From NCBI GenBank assembly GCA_018828385.1, contig JAHJVE010000021.1, positions 1 through 64,000 of the forward strand: a stretch of 64,000 bases of DNA. Direction: 5' to 3'. Below the pieces are notes generated by a model. It did not search any database and had not been told where the DNA came from. It worked only from the letters and a program-made list of their open reading frames with translations. The translations under genes and the position numbers were made by a program. Each line of letters opens with the position of its first letter. The first letter of the stretch is position 1. Of this stretch, positions 10,175-18,384 are shown piece by piece. The stretch is from Gammaproteobacteria bacterium. GTDB lineage: Bacteria > Pseudomonadota > Gammaproteobacteria > Burkholderiales > Rhodocyclaceae.

Positions 10175-10194
10175 AAAAAAGCCGGTCGCCCGGC
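10175..10194 (-). terminator. Terminator-like hairpin between the nickel permease and TonB receptor genes
   Basis: On the minus strand GCCGG-loop-CCGGC is followed by six T. It lies after the permease stop and only 5 bases before the receptor ATG, so it may act as an attenuator rather than a simple end. Confidence 0.6.
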
Positions 10195-10215
10195 CATCCC
10201 CCCGTCGTCAAGTGA

Positions 10216-11025
10216 CTAAACCGTAACCGGCCGGCGCGTCAGACGCACCGCTGCAATGAAGCTGAGGGCGATGATCGCCACCAGCGAGAAGCCGAAAATC
10301 AACTCCTTGCCCTCGCTCCACATGTCGACCGTCGGCGACAACATTTTGGCGGCGCCGAAGGCGGCGACGAGCAGGCTGACGCCCGACACCACCAGCCCCA
10401 TGACGCGCGATGCAATGAGCGCCACCTGATCGGCCCGGGCAATCAGCCTCGCGATCCACAGGCCGTTGATGCCATCGGTCAGAAACATGCCGAGCATGAA
10501 GAGCAGGGCAAGGACCAGGGCATGTTCCCAGCCGCCAAACTGGGTGGCGGTCAGGGCGAAGAAAGCGGCTTGCGACAGGGTGTCGAAGGAAAGGGCGAAC
10601 AGGGCGCCGACCAGCGCAATCAGCGCCGGGTGGGAAACATGGCGCAGGTTGCCGAGCAGGCGGCCCTTGAGGCCGACCGGCTGGACCATTTCATGGGGTT
10701 CGGCGGCGAGCACGGCGGCCAGGTTCAGGCTGCCCAAGGCAACGAGAAAAGCGATGGAAATGACCGCCCCCAGCGTGCCGAACCATTCAGGCACTTCCCA
10801 CCGCCCGGCCAGCGCCGAGACGCCGAGGGCGATGGCCATGACCACGGCGCCGTGGCCGAGCGAGAACAGCGTGCCGCAATAGCGCGCCAGAGCCGGCCGA
10901 GTGCGGGCGTTGTAGCGGGTCAGGCCGTCGATGGTGGCCAGATGGTCGGCGTCGAAACCATGCTTCATGCCAAGCACGAAGGTCAGGATGAGCAGCGACA
11001 GCCAGTCGGAGGGCAGAGGTTCCAT
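10216..11025 (-). CDS. NiCoT-family nickel/cobalt permease
   Basis: Inner-membrane high-affinity Ni2+/Co2+ transporter of the HoxN/HupN type. The signature HGFDADH lies in the second predicted helix, about 20 residues from the start, and several further hydrophobic segments follow (269 residues in all). Two starts are possible: ATG 11061, which would place the NikR-like operator inside the coding region, and ATG 11025, which places the operator directly upstream. I prefer 11025. Neighbouring nikR, the TonB receptor and the hydrogenase genes point to nickel rather than cobalt. Confidence 0.85.
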   Translation of the reverse strand: MEPLPSDWLSLLILTFVLGMKHGFDADHLATIDGLTRYNARTRPALARYCGTLFSLGHGAVVMAIALGVSALAGRWEVPEWFGTLGAVISIAFLVALGSLNLAAVLAAEPHEMVQPVGLKGRLLGNLRHVSHPALIALVGALFALSFDTLSQAAFFALTATQFGGWEHALVLALLFMLGMFLTDGINGLWIARLIARADQVALIASRVMGLVVSGVSLLVAAFGAAKMLSPTVDMWSEGKELIFGFSLVAIIALSFIAAVRLTRRPVTV

Positions 11026-11028
11026 GGG

Positions 11029-11063
11029 CTTTGTATGAAATTTATACTCATCTTCATACAAAG
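11029..11063. promoter_or_regulatory. NikR-like operator upstream of the nickel permease
   Basis: Perfect inverted repeat of 11-base arms, CTTTGTATGAA (11029-11039) and TTCATACAAAG (11053-11063), separated by 13 bases. It contains GTATGA and TCATAC, the half-sites known for E. coli NikR. The inner spacing here is 15 bases rather than 16. A NikR homologue is encoded 1.4 kb away. Confidence 0.75.
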
Positions 11064-11138
11064 ACCGTGCCAGATCAATAAGTCGTTGTTCGTATTGACT
11101 TCATCGTCTGAAAGCTGGCCAGAATGCCCGCTAAATGG

Positions 11139-12485
11139 TCAGCGACTTTCCACCGGAAGTGCAAGGATAAATTCCGCTCCGCCGCCCGGAAGGTTGTGGG
11201 CGCTGAGCTTGCCGCCATGCCGTTCGACGATGCCGTAGCTGATCGACAAGCCGAGACCGGTGCCCTGGCCGACCGGCTTGGTCGTAAAGAAAGGCTCGAA
11301 CAGACGGCCGAGGTGTTCTTCCGAGATGCCGGGGCCGTTGTCGGCGAAACGCAGGGTGACCATGCCGCCTTGGCTGGTCCCGGAAATGGTCAGGCTGGGT
11401 TCGGACTGGCTGGCCGTGGCGTCGCAGGCGTTCTGGACGAGGTTCATGACGACTTGCTGCAGTTGCCCCGACGATCCGGAGCATTTCAAATTTGGCGATA
11501 AATTCGTGTTGACCGTGAACTTGGCCGCCGCGCTCTGCACCACCCAGCGCACCGAGCGCTCGACGACGTCGTTGAGGCTGACCTGCTCGGGCGTCATCTT
11601 GTCGACGGCCGAAAAGCGTTTAAGGGCATCGACGATGTCACGCGTGCGTTCGGCCCCTTCGATCATGCCGTCGATGAGGTGCGGCATGTCGGCGAGGATG
11701 CGGTCGATGCGCAGTTCGTCGCGCATGGCCCTGAGCGCGGCGTTATCGGAGGCGTCAGTGGCATGCACGGCATTGAGGTAGCTTTCGAGGCGACTTTCGT
11801 AACGGCGCAAGGACAGCACGTTGCCGAGCACGAAGCTGATCGGGTTGTTGAGTTCGTGCGCCACACCGGCGACCAGGCGGCCGAGCGACACCATCTTTTC
11901 GGCGTGAAGTAGCTGGCCCTGCGTCCGCTTGAGATCGTCGTGCGCCTGGCGCAAGGCGGAATAGGCACGACGCAGTTCGCCGACCGGCCGGCCGGTGACC
12001 ACCATGCCCATGAGCTTGCCGGTCTGCGACAGGCGCGGCGTGCAGTTCATCGACACTGGCACGGTCGAACCGTCACCGGCGCGCAGGAAGAACTCGCAGT
12101 CGTGGACGCCTTCGCGGCCGTAGCGAGAAAAAATGTCGCGTGCCTTGGCCCGTTCGACATCGTCGGCGAAGAGGTCGAAAACCGGTGTCTTTTCGAGTTC
12201 GCCGGCCGTCTTGCCCGAGATGTGGAGCAGCGAGGAATTGACCTCTTCAATGCCGCCGTTGCGGTCGCAGACGATCAGGATGTCCGACATCGAGGCGAGG
12301 ACGCTCTCGATGAACTGGTGCGACTCCTCGAGCGCGGCGTTCTTTTCTTCGAGGGCGACTTCGTATTGCAGAAGGTCGTTGTAAACCTCGTCCATCTTCT
12401 GGATGACTTCGATCCACGCCTGTTCGCCGCCTGGCGGCAGGGGTGATTCCCCGGACAGGTCAGCGGGCGGGACGATAGTGGACAT
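11139..12485 (-). CDS. hupT: Hydrogen-signalling sensor histidine kinase HupT/HoxJ
   Basis: Cytoplasmic PAS-containing histidine kinase, 448 residues, no transmembrane segment. A coiled N-terminal region precedes a PAS domain (about 55-165) and then the H-box with phosphoacceptor His210 (VAHELNNPISFV). The N-box NLVQNACDA and G-boxes (DNGPGI, GTGLGLSI) follow. The H-box region resembles HupT/HoxJ, which receive the signal from the H2-sensing hydrogenase and control HoxA/HupR; that partner set (hoxABC) is at 20-24 kb. The gene overlaps nikR by 26 bases. A variant of the dispersed repeat lies in the region just before the N-box (read as FTVNTN). Confidence 0.8.
   Translation of the reverse strand: MSTIVPPADLSGESPLPPGGEQAWIEVIQKMDEVYNDLLQYEVALEEKNAALEESHQFIESVLASMSDILIVCDRNGGIEEVNSSLLHISGKTAGELEKTPVFDLFADDVERAKARDIFSRYGREGVHDCEFFLRAGDGSTVPVSMNCTPRLSQTGKLMGMVVTGRPVGELRRAYSALRQAHDDLKRTQGQLLHAEKMVSLGRLVAGVAHELNNPISFVLGNVLSLRRYESRLESYLNAVHATDASDNAALRAMRDELRIDRILADMPHLIDGMIEGAERTRDIVDALKRFSAVDKMTPEQVSLNDVVERSVRWVVQSAAAKFTVNTNLSPNLKCSGSSGQLQQVVMNLVQNACDATASQSEPSLTISGTSQGGMVTLRFADNGPGISEEHLGRLFEPFFTTKPVGQGTGLGLSISYGIVERHGGKLSAHNLPGGGAEFILALPVESR
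11483..11520 (-). repeat. Dispersed 38-bp repeat, degenerate copy 3 (inside hupT)
   Basis: ACGGTCAAC core with CCAAATT and GAAA at consensus spacing. Sense orientation, read as TVN. Confidence 0.55.
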
Positions 12486-12924
12486 GGGCTTCGCCGTGTT
12501 CGTCGTGGGCGTGATGATGTTCCGCTTCGAGGGCGATGACGTTGAGCTTGCCGTGGCGGACGCCGCGTTCGGCCATCAGCGCATCGGCAAATTGCCGGAC
12601 GTCGGCTGTCGAGCCTTTCAAAATAACCGACTCAAGGCAATTGTCGTGATCGAGGTGGCTGTGCAGCGCAGCCACCGTCAGGTCGTGATGGTCGTGCTGC
12701 AGGCCGGTCAGGCGTTCGGCCAGTTCCCGTTCGTGGTGGTTATAGACGTAGGACAGGTTGGCGACGCAGTGACCGGACGGCGTTTCGCGCAAGCGGTCGC
12801 TCTCGATGGCGCCACGGATCAGGTCGCGCACGGCTTCCGAGCGGTTGCTGTAGCCGCGGGCCGCGATCAGCTGGTCGAATTCCTTGGCCAAAGCCTCATC
12901 CAAAGAAATTGTGAAGCGTTCCAT
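12460..12924 (-). CDS. nikR: Nickel-responsive transcriptional regulator NikR
   Basis: Ribbon-helix-helix repressor that binds DNA when loaded with Ni2+. The 154-residue product has the RHH DNA-binding domain (MERFTISLD, then NRSEAVRDLIR) and an ACT-like metal domain. The nickel ligands of E. coli NikR (His76, His87, His89, Cys95) align with His77, His88, His90 and Cys96 here, within HSHLDHDNCLE. It has a His-rich tail after residue 130. Its presumed target is the inverted repeat in front of the NiCoT permease gene. It is divergent from the MIP18 gene and overlaps hupT downstream. Confidence 0.95.
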   Translation of the reverse strand: MERFTISLDEALAKEFDQLIAARGYSNRSEAVRDLIRGAIESDRLRETPSGHCVANLSYVYNHHERELAERLTGLQHDHHDLTVAALHSHLDHDNCLESVILKGSTADVRQFADALMAERGVRHGKLNVIALEAEHHHAHDEHGEAHVHYRPAR

Positions 12925-13002
12925 GTTCTTTGCTCCGTGCTAAATACGGCCTGAAAACGCGATGCTAGGATGGCCTTCACCACATTCTAACGTCTGGCTC
13001 AA

Positions 13003-13329
13003 ATGACCGCTGCCCTCGATACCGAACAGATCCGCGCCGCCCTGCGCAAGGTGGTCGACCCCGAGGTCGGCGCCAATATCGTCGATCTCGGGCTGATCTA
13101 CCGTATCGAACTCGACGGCAGCAAGCTGCTCATCGAAATGACCATGACCTCGCCGGCCTGTCCGATGGGCGAAATGATCGTCGACGACGCCTACGCCGAA
13201 CTCGACCGCATCCTGCCGGCCGACTGCCAGCCGGAAATCCGCTTGGTCTGGGAGCCGCCCTGGGCGCCGTCGATGATGAGCGAAAAATGCCGCCTGAGCC
13301 TGGGCTGGAACGAGGCGGACAGCGCATAA
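13003..13329 (+). CDS. MIP18-family (DUF59) iron-sulfur cluster assembly-type protein
   Basis: The 108-residue product matches the PaaD/SufT/MIP18 family: an N-terminal helix, VVDPEVG.NIVDLGLIY, a central MTMTSPACPMGE segment with the conserved Cys, and a C-terminal WEPPW..S.MSE motif. Family members help deliver or repair Fe-S clusters, often for specific client enzymes. The gene is immediately followed, with no gap, by a polytopic membrane protein gene and then a hemerythrin gene, so the three are one operon. The client is unknown. Confidence 0.85.
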   Translation: MTAALDTEQIRAALRKVVDPEVGANIVDLGLIYRIELDGSKLLIEMTMTSPACPMGEMIVDDAYAELDRILPADCQPEIRLVWEPPWAPSMMSEKCRLSLGWNEADSA

Positions 13330-14397
13330 ATGGCTGACCTCAAACCCGGCGGCCGCTTGCCGCTGCTCTTTTTCGGCATGCTCTCGCTGCTCGGCGGCGT
13401 CATGGCCGGCCTCGCCCGCCTCGGATGGGACGTGCCCGGCCCGGCCATGCAGGCAGCCGGCGTGCATGGGCCGCTCATGATCGCCGCCTTTTTCGGAACG
13501 GTGATCAGCCTTGAGCGCGCCGTCGCGGCGGGGCGGAACTGGGCCTACCTCGCCCCGCTGACGGCCGGGGCGAGCGGCATCGCCCTGCTCGCCGGCGCTC
13601 CGCTACTGCTCGGCCAGATCCTCGGCAGCCTTGGCGCGGCTGGTCTGATCGCCGCCAGCGCGGTTGCCCTGCGCCGTCAGGTCGCCGTCTTCACGATCAT
13701 CCTGACCCTGGCGGCCGCTTGCTGGCTGGTTGGGAATTTCGTCTGGCTGGCGACCGGCAACGTCACCGCCGCCGTCGCGTGGTGGCTGCTTTTCCTCGTG
13801 TTGACCATCGCCGGCGAACGGCTCGAACTGACCCGTTTTCTGCCGACGCCACCGCTCGCTCAAAAACTGTTCATCGCCATCGTCGGCGTTCTGCTACTCG
13901 GCGCCGTGGCCGGGCTCGACCGGCTTTTCGCCGCCGGCCTGATCGCCCTCGCCCTCTGGCTGCTGCGTTACGACATCGCCCGCCGCAATATCAACACCGA
14001 GGGGCTGACCCGCTTCATCGCCGCCTGCCTGCTTTCCGGCTACGCCTGGCTCGCTGCCGCCGGCCTGCTCGGCCTGGCTGGCGCCTTTGCGCCGGGTCAT
14101 GAATGGCGCGATGCAGCCTTGCACGCCATCGGCCTGGGCTTCGTTTTTTCGATGGTCTTCGGCCACGCGCCGATCATTTTCCCGGCCGTCACCCGCATCA
14201 AAATCCCCTACCACCCGACCCTTTACCTGCCGCTCGCGCTGCTCCATCTAACCCTGGCGCTGCGCGTCTTCGGCGGGCTAGCCGACAATTTCGATCTGCG
14301 CCACACCGCCGCCCTGTTCAACGGGCTGGTCCTGCTCGTCTTCATTGCAACGCTGGTGACGCTGGTCCGCAGTAACACCAAACGAGGTGCCCGATGA
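13330..14397 (+). CDS. Polytopic inner-membrane protein, possibly NnrS-like
   Basis: The 355-residue product has about ten to twelve hydrophobic segments covering nearly the full length. A C-terminal HAIGLGFVFSMVFGHAPIIFP segment with two histidines resembles haem/copper-binding NnrS proteins involved in nitric oxide metabolism, but the resemblance is limited and I do not claim the family. Its start directly follows the MIP18 stop and its stop overlaps the hemerythrin ATG (ATGA). The association with a hemerythrin suggests a role with small gases or iron, which is inference. Confidence 0.55.
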   Translation: MADLKPGGRLPLLFFGMLSLLGGVMAGLARLGWDVPGPAMQAAGVHGPLMIAAFFGTVISLERAVAAGRNWAYLAPLTAGASGIALLAGAPLLLGQILGSLGAAGLIAASAVALRRQVAVFTIILTLAAACWLVGNFVWLATGNVTAAVAWWLLFLVLTIAGERLELTRFLPTPPLAQKLFIAIVGVLLLGAVAGLDRLFAAGLIALALWLLRYDIARRNINTEGLTRFIAACLLSGYAWLAAAGLLGLAGAFAPGHEWRDAALHAIGLGFVFSMVFGHAPIIFPAVTRIKIPYHPTLYLPLALLHLTLALRVFGGLADNFDLRHTAALFNGLVLLVFIATLVTLVRSNTKRGAR

Positions 14398-14786
14398 AAC
14401 GCCATGCCGCCCTGCAGCAACTGTCGCGCGAACACCACCCCGCCCTCAAGCTGGCCCGACTGGCCCGCTTTGCCGCCGATTCCGCCCACGCACTGGCCAT
14501 CGCCGAGGCGGCGGAAAAGATCGTCGCGGCTTTTCGCGAAGAGCTGGAACCCCATTTCCAGTGCGAAGAAAACGGGCTGTTGCCAGCGCTGGCCGCTGCC
14601 GGAGCCGGCGAACTGGTGGCGCGCACGCTGGCCGAGCACGCCGAATTGCGCGATCTGAACCGGCGCCTTGCCGAGCCTGATGGCGAGCTTCTCGCCCGCT
14701 TCGCCACCCTGCTCAACGACCACGTCCGTTTCGAGGAACGTGAGCTATTCGAGACGGCGCAACAACTGCTCTACCCTGAGCATTGA
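14394..14786 (+). CDS. Hemerythrin-like HHE domain protein
   Basis: The 130-residue product is one four-helix bundle with the His/Glu pattern of a di-iron HHE domain: REHHPALK near the N terminus, EELEPHFQCEE mid-way, a further LAEHAELRDL, and NDHVRFEERELFE near the end. Such proteins bind O2 or NO or buffer iron. It overlaps the upstream membrane protein by ATGA and is the last gene of the trio. A dispersed repeat copy and a stem-loop follow. Confidence 0.85.
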   Translation: MKRHAALQQLSREHHPALKLARLARFAADSAHALAIAEAAEKIVAAFREELEPHFQCEENGLLPALAAAGAGELVARTLAEHAELRDLNRRLAEPDGELLARFATLLNDHVRFEERELFETAQQLLYPEH

Positions 14787-14819
14787 ATGCGCCAAAGAGG
14801 GGCACAAATTGTCGGATTC

Positions 14820-14855
14820 CTACGGTCAACCGGAAAAAACGGCCAAAATCGAAAC
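14820..14855 (+). repeat. Dispersed 38-bp repeat, copy 4 (intergenic)
   Basis: CTACGGTCAACCGG, A-tract, GGCCAAAA and GAAA all present. Lies 35-70 bases after the hemerythrin gene and upstream of a stem-loop. Confidence 0.85.
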
Positions 14856-14879
14856 CGCCATTTCGCCTTTGTTGAAAGC

Positions 14880-14908
14880 CGCAAATCCGCTTGCACTAAG
14901 GATTTGCG
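14880..14908 (+). terminator. Stem-loop after the hemerythrin gene
   Basis: CGCAAATCC (14880-14888) pairs perfectly with GGATTTGCG (14900-14908) around an 11-base loop, followed by CTCCTTTT. It may be a weak terminator. Confidence 0.5.
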
Positions 14909-15015
14909 CTCCTTTTCGATGACCACTACCCGATACCGGGAACGAAATATGCTCGACTAAACTCGTAGCACGCTGGATCCGCTAACCGGTCTAAGAGCGC
15001 ATGGAGGAAGTCATC

Positions 15016-15981
15016 ATGGCACACAGTGAAATCCGACTCTCGGTCGCTGAAGAGCGCACCATCTACGACGTGGCGGCCATCGACCGCGCCATGGAAGAGG
15101 CTGCCGGCAATCGCAACGAAGCACTGGCGACGCTCTACGACAAGATGAAACAGCGCGGCGGCGGCCGTTTCCTGATCCGCCCGACCGGTGCCGACATGAT
15201 CGACGATCTCTACGACACTTGTCCCAATTTCAGCGACGTCATCGACGACCTCAAGAAGTACGTCGCCCTATCCGTCGCCGGCAACGAGCCGATGAGCTTC
15301 ACGCCCATCCTGCTACTCGGCGAGCCAGGCATCGGCAAGACCCATTTCGCCCGCGAACTGGCCAATCGGCTGGGCACCGGCCACGAATTCATCTCGATGA
15401 GTTCGCTGACTGCCGGCTGGGTGCTCTCGGGAGCCTCGGCGCAGTGGAACAACGCCAAGCCCGGCAAGGTGGCGCACACGCTGGTCCATGGCGACTACGC
15501 CAACCCCATCGTCGTGCTCGACGAGATCGACAAGGCCGGCGGCGACTCGCGCTACGACCCGATGGGTTCGCTGTACGGCCTGCTCGAGCACGACACCGCC
15601 CGCGCCTTCAAGGACGAGTTCATCGACATCGACATCGATGCCTCGCACATCCTGTGGGTGACGACGGCCAACGATGAACGCTCGATTCCCGAGCCCATCC
15701 TCAACCGCATGAACGTCTACGAAGTGCCGCGCCCGGACCACGATGCCGCGATCAGCATCGCCGCCGCGCTGTACCGCGAGATCGTCGGCCAGCACGACTG
15801 GGGTTTTCCGCCGGAAGCCGACGAAGCGGTGCTCGAACGGCTCGGCTCGCTGCCGCCGCGCGACATGCGCAAACGCCTGCTCGCCGCTTTCGGCACGGCC
15901 AAGCTGGAAGGCCGCAACTGGCTGGAAGGGCGGGATTTCGAACAGGCACGCATGGGGCGCAGCCGGAAGATCGGCTTCTGA
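15016..15981 (+). CDS. Lon-like AAA+ ATPase without protease domain
   Basis: The 321-residue product has a helical N-terminal region (~1-75), then an AAA+ core with Walker A GEPGIGKT, Walker B VVLDEIDKA, a sensor-1 TTAND and an LNRM arginine-finger segment. The C-terminal lid follows. The core resembles the ATPase module of Lon, but the substrate-binding N-domain and the Ser-Lys protease domain are absent. I chose ATG 15016 because GGAGGA lies 8 bases upstream; an ATG at 15001 is the alternative. No partner is evident next to it. Confidence 0.75.
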   Translation: MAHSEIRLSVAEERTIYDVAAIDRAMEEAAGNRNEALATLYDKMKQRGGGRFLIRPTGADMIDDLYDTCPNFSDVIDDLKKYVALSVAGNEPMSFTPILLLGEPGIGKTHFARELANRLGTGHEFISMSSLTAGWVLSGASAQWNNAKPGKVAHTLVHGDYANPIVVLDEIDKAGGDSRYDPMGSLYGLLEHDTARAFKDEFIDIDIDASHILWVTTANDERSIPEPILNRMNVYEVPRPDHDAAISIAAALYREIVGQHDWGFPPEADEAVLERLGSLPPRDMRKRLLAAFGTAKLEGRNWLEGRDFEQARMGRSRKIGF

Positions 15982-16008
15982 AGGCGGGGCGCGATGCTGC
16001 GCCCCCTT

Positions 16009-17040
16009 TCAAACCTCTTCGATACGCACCGATACCGGAAAGTGGTCGCTGTAACCGTCGACGTTGACGTTGGCGGCGGCATCGCCATCCGGCAGGCCAA
16101 AGCGGATCGGCCCCTCGCCGACCCGATGGCTGACCATCGGCGGATAAGCCTCGATACGGGCGCTACCGTCCACCGTCCGCCAGCCGCTCTTGCCGGTGAG
16201 TAAGCCGGGGGAAACGAGAATCTGGTCGAACAGGGCGGCATCGCCGGCAAAATACAGCGTGCCGTTGAGCAGGCGCGCGTTGCCCTTGTGGTCGGCCACC
16301 ATCGCCGTCAGGTATTCCCAGCTCAGGTTGTAGAACTTGGCGCTGCGCGCCCGCGTCACATCGCCCTTGTCGCGCAGGGCCTGGGCGTGCAGCGCAACGG
16401 ACTTGTCGAAAGGCTCGTCGTTGAAGTCGCCAAGCGCGATGACCGCGACCTTGTCACCCTTCTCCTGGCGAATCCGGTCGTGCCAGTAGGCCAGCGTCTC
16501 GCCGGCCGTAGCCCGGAAACCGGACGAATATTCAGGCCCGTTGCCAACCGCCGAGGAACGTGACGGCCAGTGGTTGGCCAGCATCACCAGCGCCTTGCCG
16601 GAGGGCGCGACGAAGGTGATCTGCGTGATGTCGCGTGTCCCGGTCTGGCGCATCACCCAGTGCGAAAACAGCTCGTCCATCTTGGCCGTGAACTGCTTGG
16701 CGTCGAACAGGAAAGCCGTATCGATGCCGCGCTGGTCGCGCCCCGAATCGACATGAACGAGCTGGTAATTGCGCGCCGGCAGCGCCGCATTGAGCTGGTC
16801 AGCCAAGGCCTGCAGGGCGTAGCGGTTTTCGACCTCGCAGACACCGAGAATTTCCGGGCCGGCACCGTCCTTCATGCGGCCGATGATCGACGCCAACTGC
16901 GCAATCTTTCGCCGGAACAAGGCCTCCGACCAGCCCTTCAGTTCCTTCTGCAAGGCCTTGGCAAGCCACGCCTCGCGCCCGGGATGGCCTTCCGGGGCGA
17001 AAAGGTTTTCGAGATTCCAGAAGGCAACGAGAGCGGACAT
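16009..17040 (-). CDS. Endonuclease/exonuclease/phosphatase (DNase I fold) protein
   Basis: The 343-residue product has the family's catalytic landmarks in order: WNLENLF (metal-binding Asn), CEVENR (catalytic Glu), IALGDFND (Asp/Asn pair) and GYSDHFPV (Asp-His pair). No signal peptide is apparent, so it is probably cytoplasmic. The upstream TTG at 17058 is not used here because ATG 17040 has AAGGAG at good spacing. Its substrate (DNA, RNA, phosphoester lipid) cannot be told from sequence. Confidence 0.8.
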   Translation of the reverse strand: MSALVAFWNLENLFAPEGHPGREAWLAKALQKELKGWSEALFRRKIAQLASIIGRMKDGAGPEILGVCEVENRYALQALADQLNAALPARNYQLVHVDSGRDQRGIDTAFLFDAKQFTAKMDELFSHWVMRQTGTRDITQITFVAPSGKALVMLANHWPSRSSAVGNGPEYSSGFRATAGETLAYWHDRIRQEKGDKVAVIALGDFNDEPFDKSVALHAQALRDKGDVTRARSAKFYNLSWEYLTAMVADHKGNARLLNGTLYFAGDAALFDQILVSPGLLTGKSGWRTVDGSARIEAYPPMVSHRVGEGPIRFGLPDGDAAANVNVDGYSDHFPVSVRIEEV

Positions 17041-17124
17041 TTCGGACTCCTTCGACAAGGGCGGCGCGGTTCGCCAAATCCCAGTCTAATGAGCGCCCCG
17101 GAAAATTACAAAGTCATTTTTCGG

Positions 17125-17149
17125 ATCCGCCCGCATCAATCGGGCGGAT
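17125..17149. other. Perfect stem-loop in the nhaA/endonuclease gap
   Basis: ATCCGCCCG (17125-17133) pairs with CGGGCGGAT (17141-17149) around a 7-base loop. No strong T-run on the minus strand, so terminator function is uncertain. It touches a dispersed repeat copy. Confidence 0.5.
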
Positions 17150-17187
17150 TTGAATTTTGGCCATTTTTCCCGGTTGACCGTAGCATT
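17150..17187 (-). repeat. Dispersed 38-bp repeat, copy 5 (intergenic)
   Basis: On the minus strand GCTACGGTCAACCG, A-tract, GGCCAAAA. It directly adjoins a perfect stem-loop. Confidence 0.85.
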
Positions 17188-17217
17188 CCACAGCCAGCCC
17201 CGCCGCCACCTCCGACC

Positions 17218-18384
17218 TCAACCCCGCTGTAGCGGGCTGGACAAGCGGAGCCAGACGAAACCGAGTGCACCGGCGGCCAGCGAGGCCATCAGGATGGCCA
17301 TTTTCGAGGCGTTTATGAGGCTCGGGCTATCCTGGAAAGCCAGGTTGGTGATGAAAATGGACATCGTGAAGCCAATGCCGCCCAGCAGGCCGGCGCCCAG
17401 GATGTGCCGACGCTTGAGGTCGCCGGGCAGGACGCAGACCCCGACCGCGACGGCAAGCAGGCTGGCGAGGAAGATGCCGAGCGGCTTGCCGAGCACGAGG
17501 CCGCCCAGAATGCCCAGGCTGTTGCTCGACAACAATTCCTCCTGCCAGCCGGCGGCGATGATGATCCCGGTATTGGCCAGCGCGAAAATGGGCAGGATGA
17601 TGAAGGCGACGGGCTTGTACAACAGGTGTTCGAGGTGATGCGAGGGCGATGATTCGTCGTTGCCATGGCCCGAGAAAGGGATGGCAAAAGCCAGCAAAAC
17701 GCCGGCTATGGTCGCGTGCACGCCGGATTTGAGCATGAGGAACCACATCAGCACGCCACCCAGCAAATAAGGCAGCAGCGACATGACGCGCAGGCGATTG
17801 AGGATGATCAGCACGCCAAAGACGGCGAATGCCGCCAGCAGGTAAGCGGGCGAAAAGTGGGTGGTATAGAAAATGGCGATGACGACAATCGCCCCGAGAT
17901 CGTCCATGACCGCCAGTGCCGTCAGGAAAACCTTGAGCGACGCCGGCACCCGGCTGCCCAGCAAGGCCAGCACGCCGAGCGCGAAAGCGATGTCGGTGGC
18001 CATCGGAATGCCCGCCCCGGCCTGCGTTGGCAGATCGGCATTGAGGGCGTAGTGAATCCCGGCCGGGACGACAATGCCGCCCGCGGCAGCGATGATCGGC
18101 AACAGTGCCTTGCGGAAATTCGACAGTTCGCCGACATAGAGCTCACGCTCCAGCTCAAGCCCGACGAACAGGAAAAACACGGCCATCAAGGCGTCGTTGG
18201 CCCAGTGTTCAAGACTCAGCCCGGCCACCTTGATGTGCCAGAAATCGAGATAGGCCGGCCCGAAGGCAGAATTGGCGACGAGCAGCGAGATGATCGTGCA
18301 GAAGATGAGGACGATGCCGCTCGATTTTTCCGACTCGAAAAATCGGTTGAAGCTGCTGGAGAGGGTTGTCTGAAGCATGGTCAT
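17218..18384 (-). CDS. nhaA: Na+/H+ antiporter NhaA
   Basis: Inner-membrane antiporter that exports Na+ in exchange for H+. The 388-residue length equals that typical of NhaA, with about twelve hydrophobic segments. The paired Asp motif of the ion site is visible in AVMDDLGAIV, and the N-terminal VFFLFVGLELERE segment is conserved. The ATG at 18384 has AAGGA at 5 bases and overlaps the TGA of the upstream diguanylate cyclase gene, so I chose it over the longer open frame. Coupling to a c-di-GMP enzyme is unusual and its meaning unknown. Confidence 0.93.
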   Translation of the reverse strand: MTMLQTTLSSSFNRFFESEKSSGIVLIFCTIISLLVANSAFGPAYLDFWHIKVAGLSLEHWANDALMAVFFLFVGLELERELYVGELSNFRKALLPIIAAAGGIVVPAGIHYALNADLPTQAGAGIPMATDIAFALGVLALLGSRVPASLKVFLTALAVMDDLGAIVVIAIFYTTHFSPAYLLAAFAVFGVLIILNRLRVMSLLPYLLGGVLMWFLMLKSGVHATIAGVLLAFAIPFSGHGNDESSPSHHLEHLLYKPVAFIILPIFALANTGIIIAAGWQEELLSSNSLGILGGLVLGKPLGIFLASLLAVAVGVCVLPGDLKRRHILGAGLLGGIGFTMSIFITNLAFQDSPSLINASKMAILMASLAAGALGFVWLRLSSPLQRG

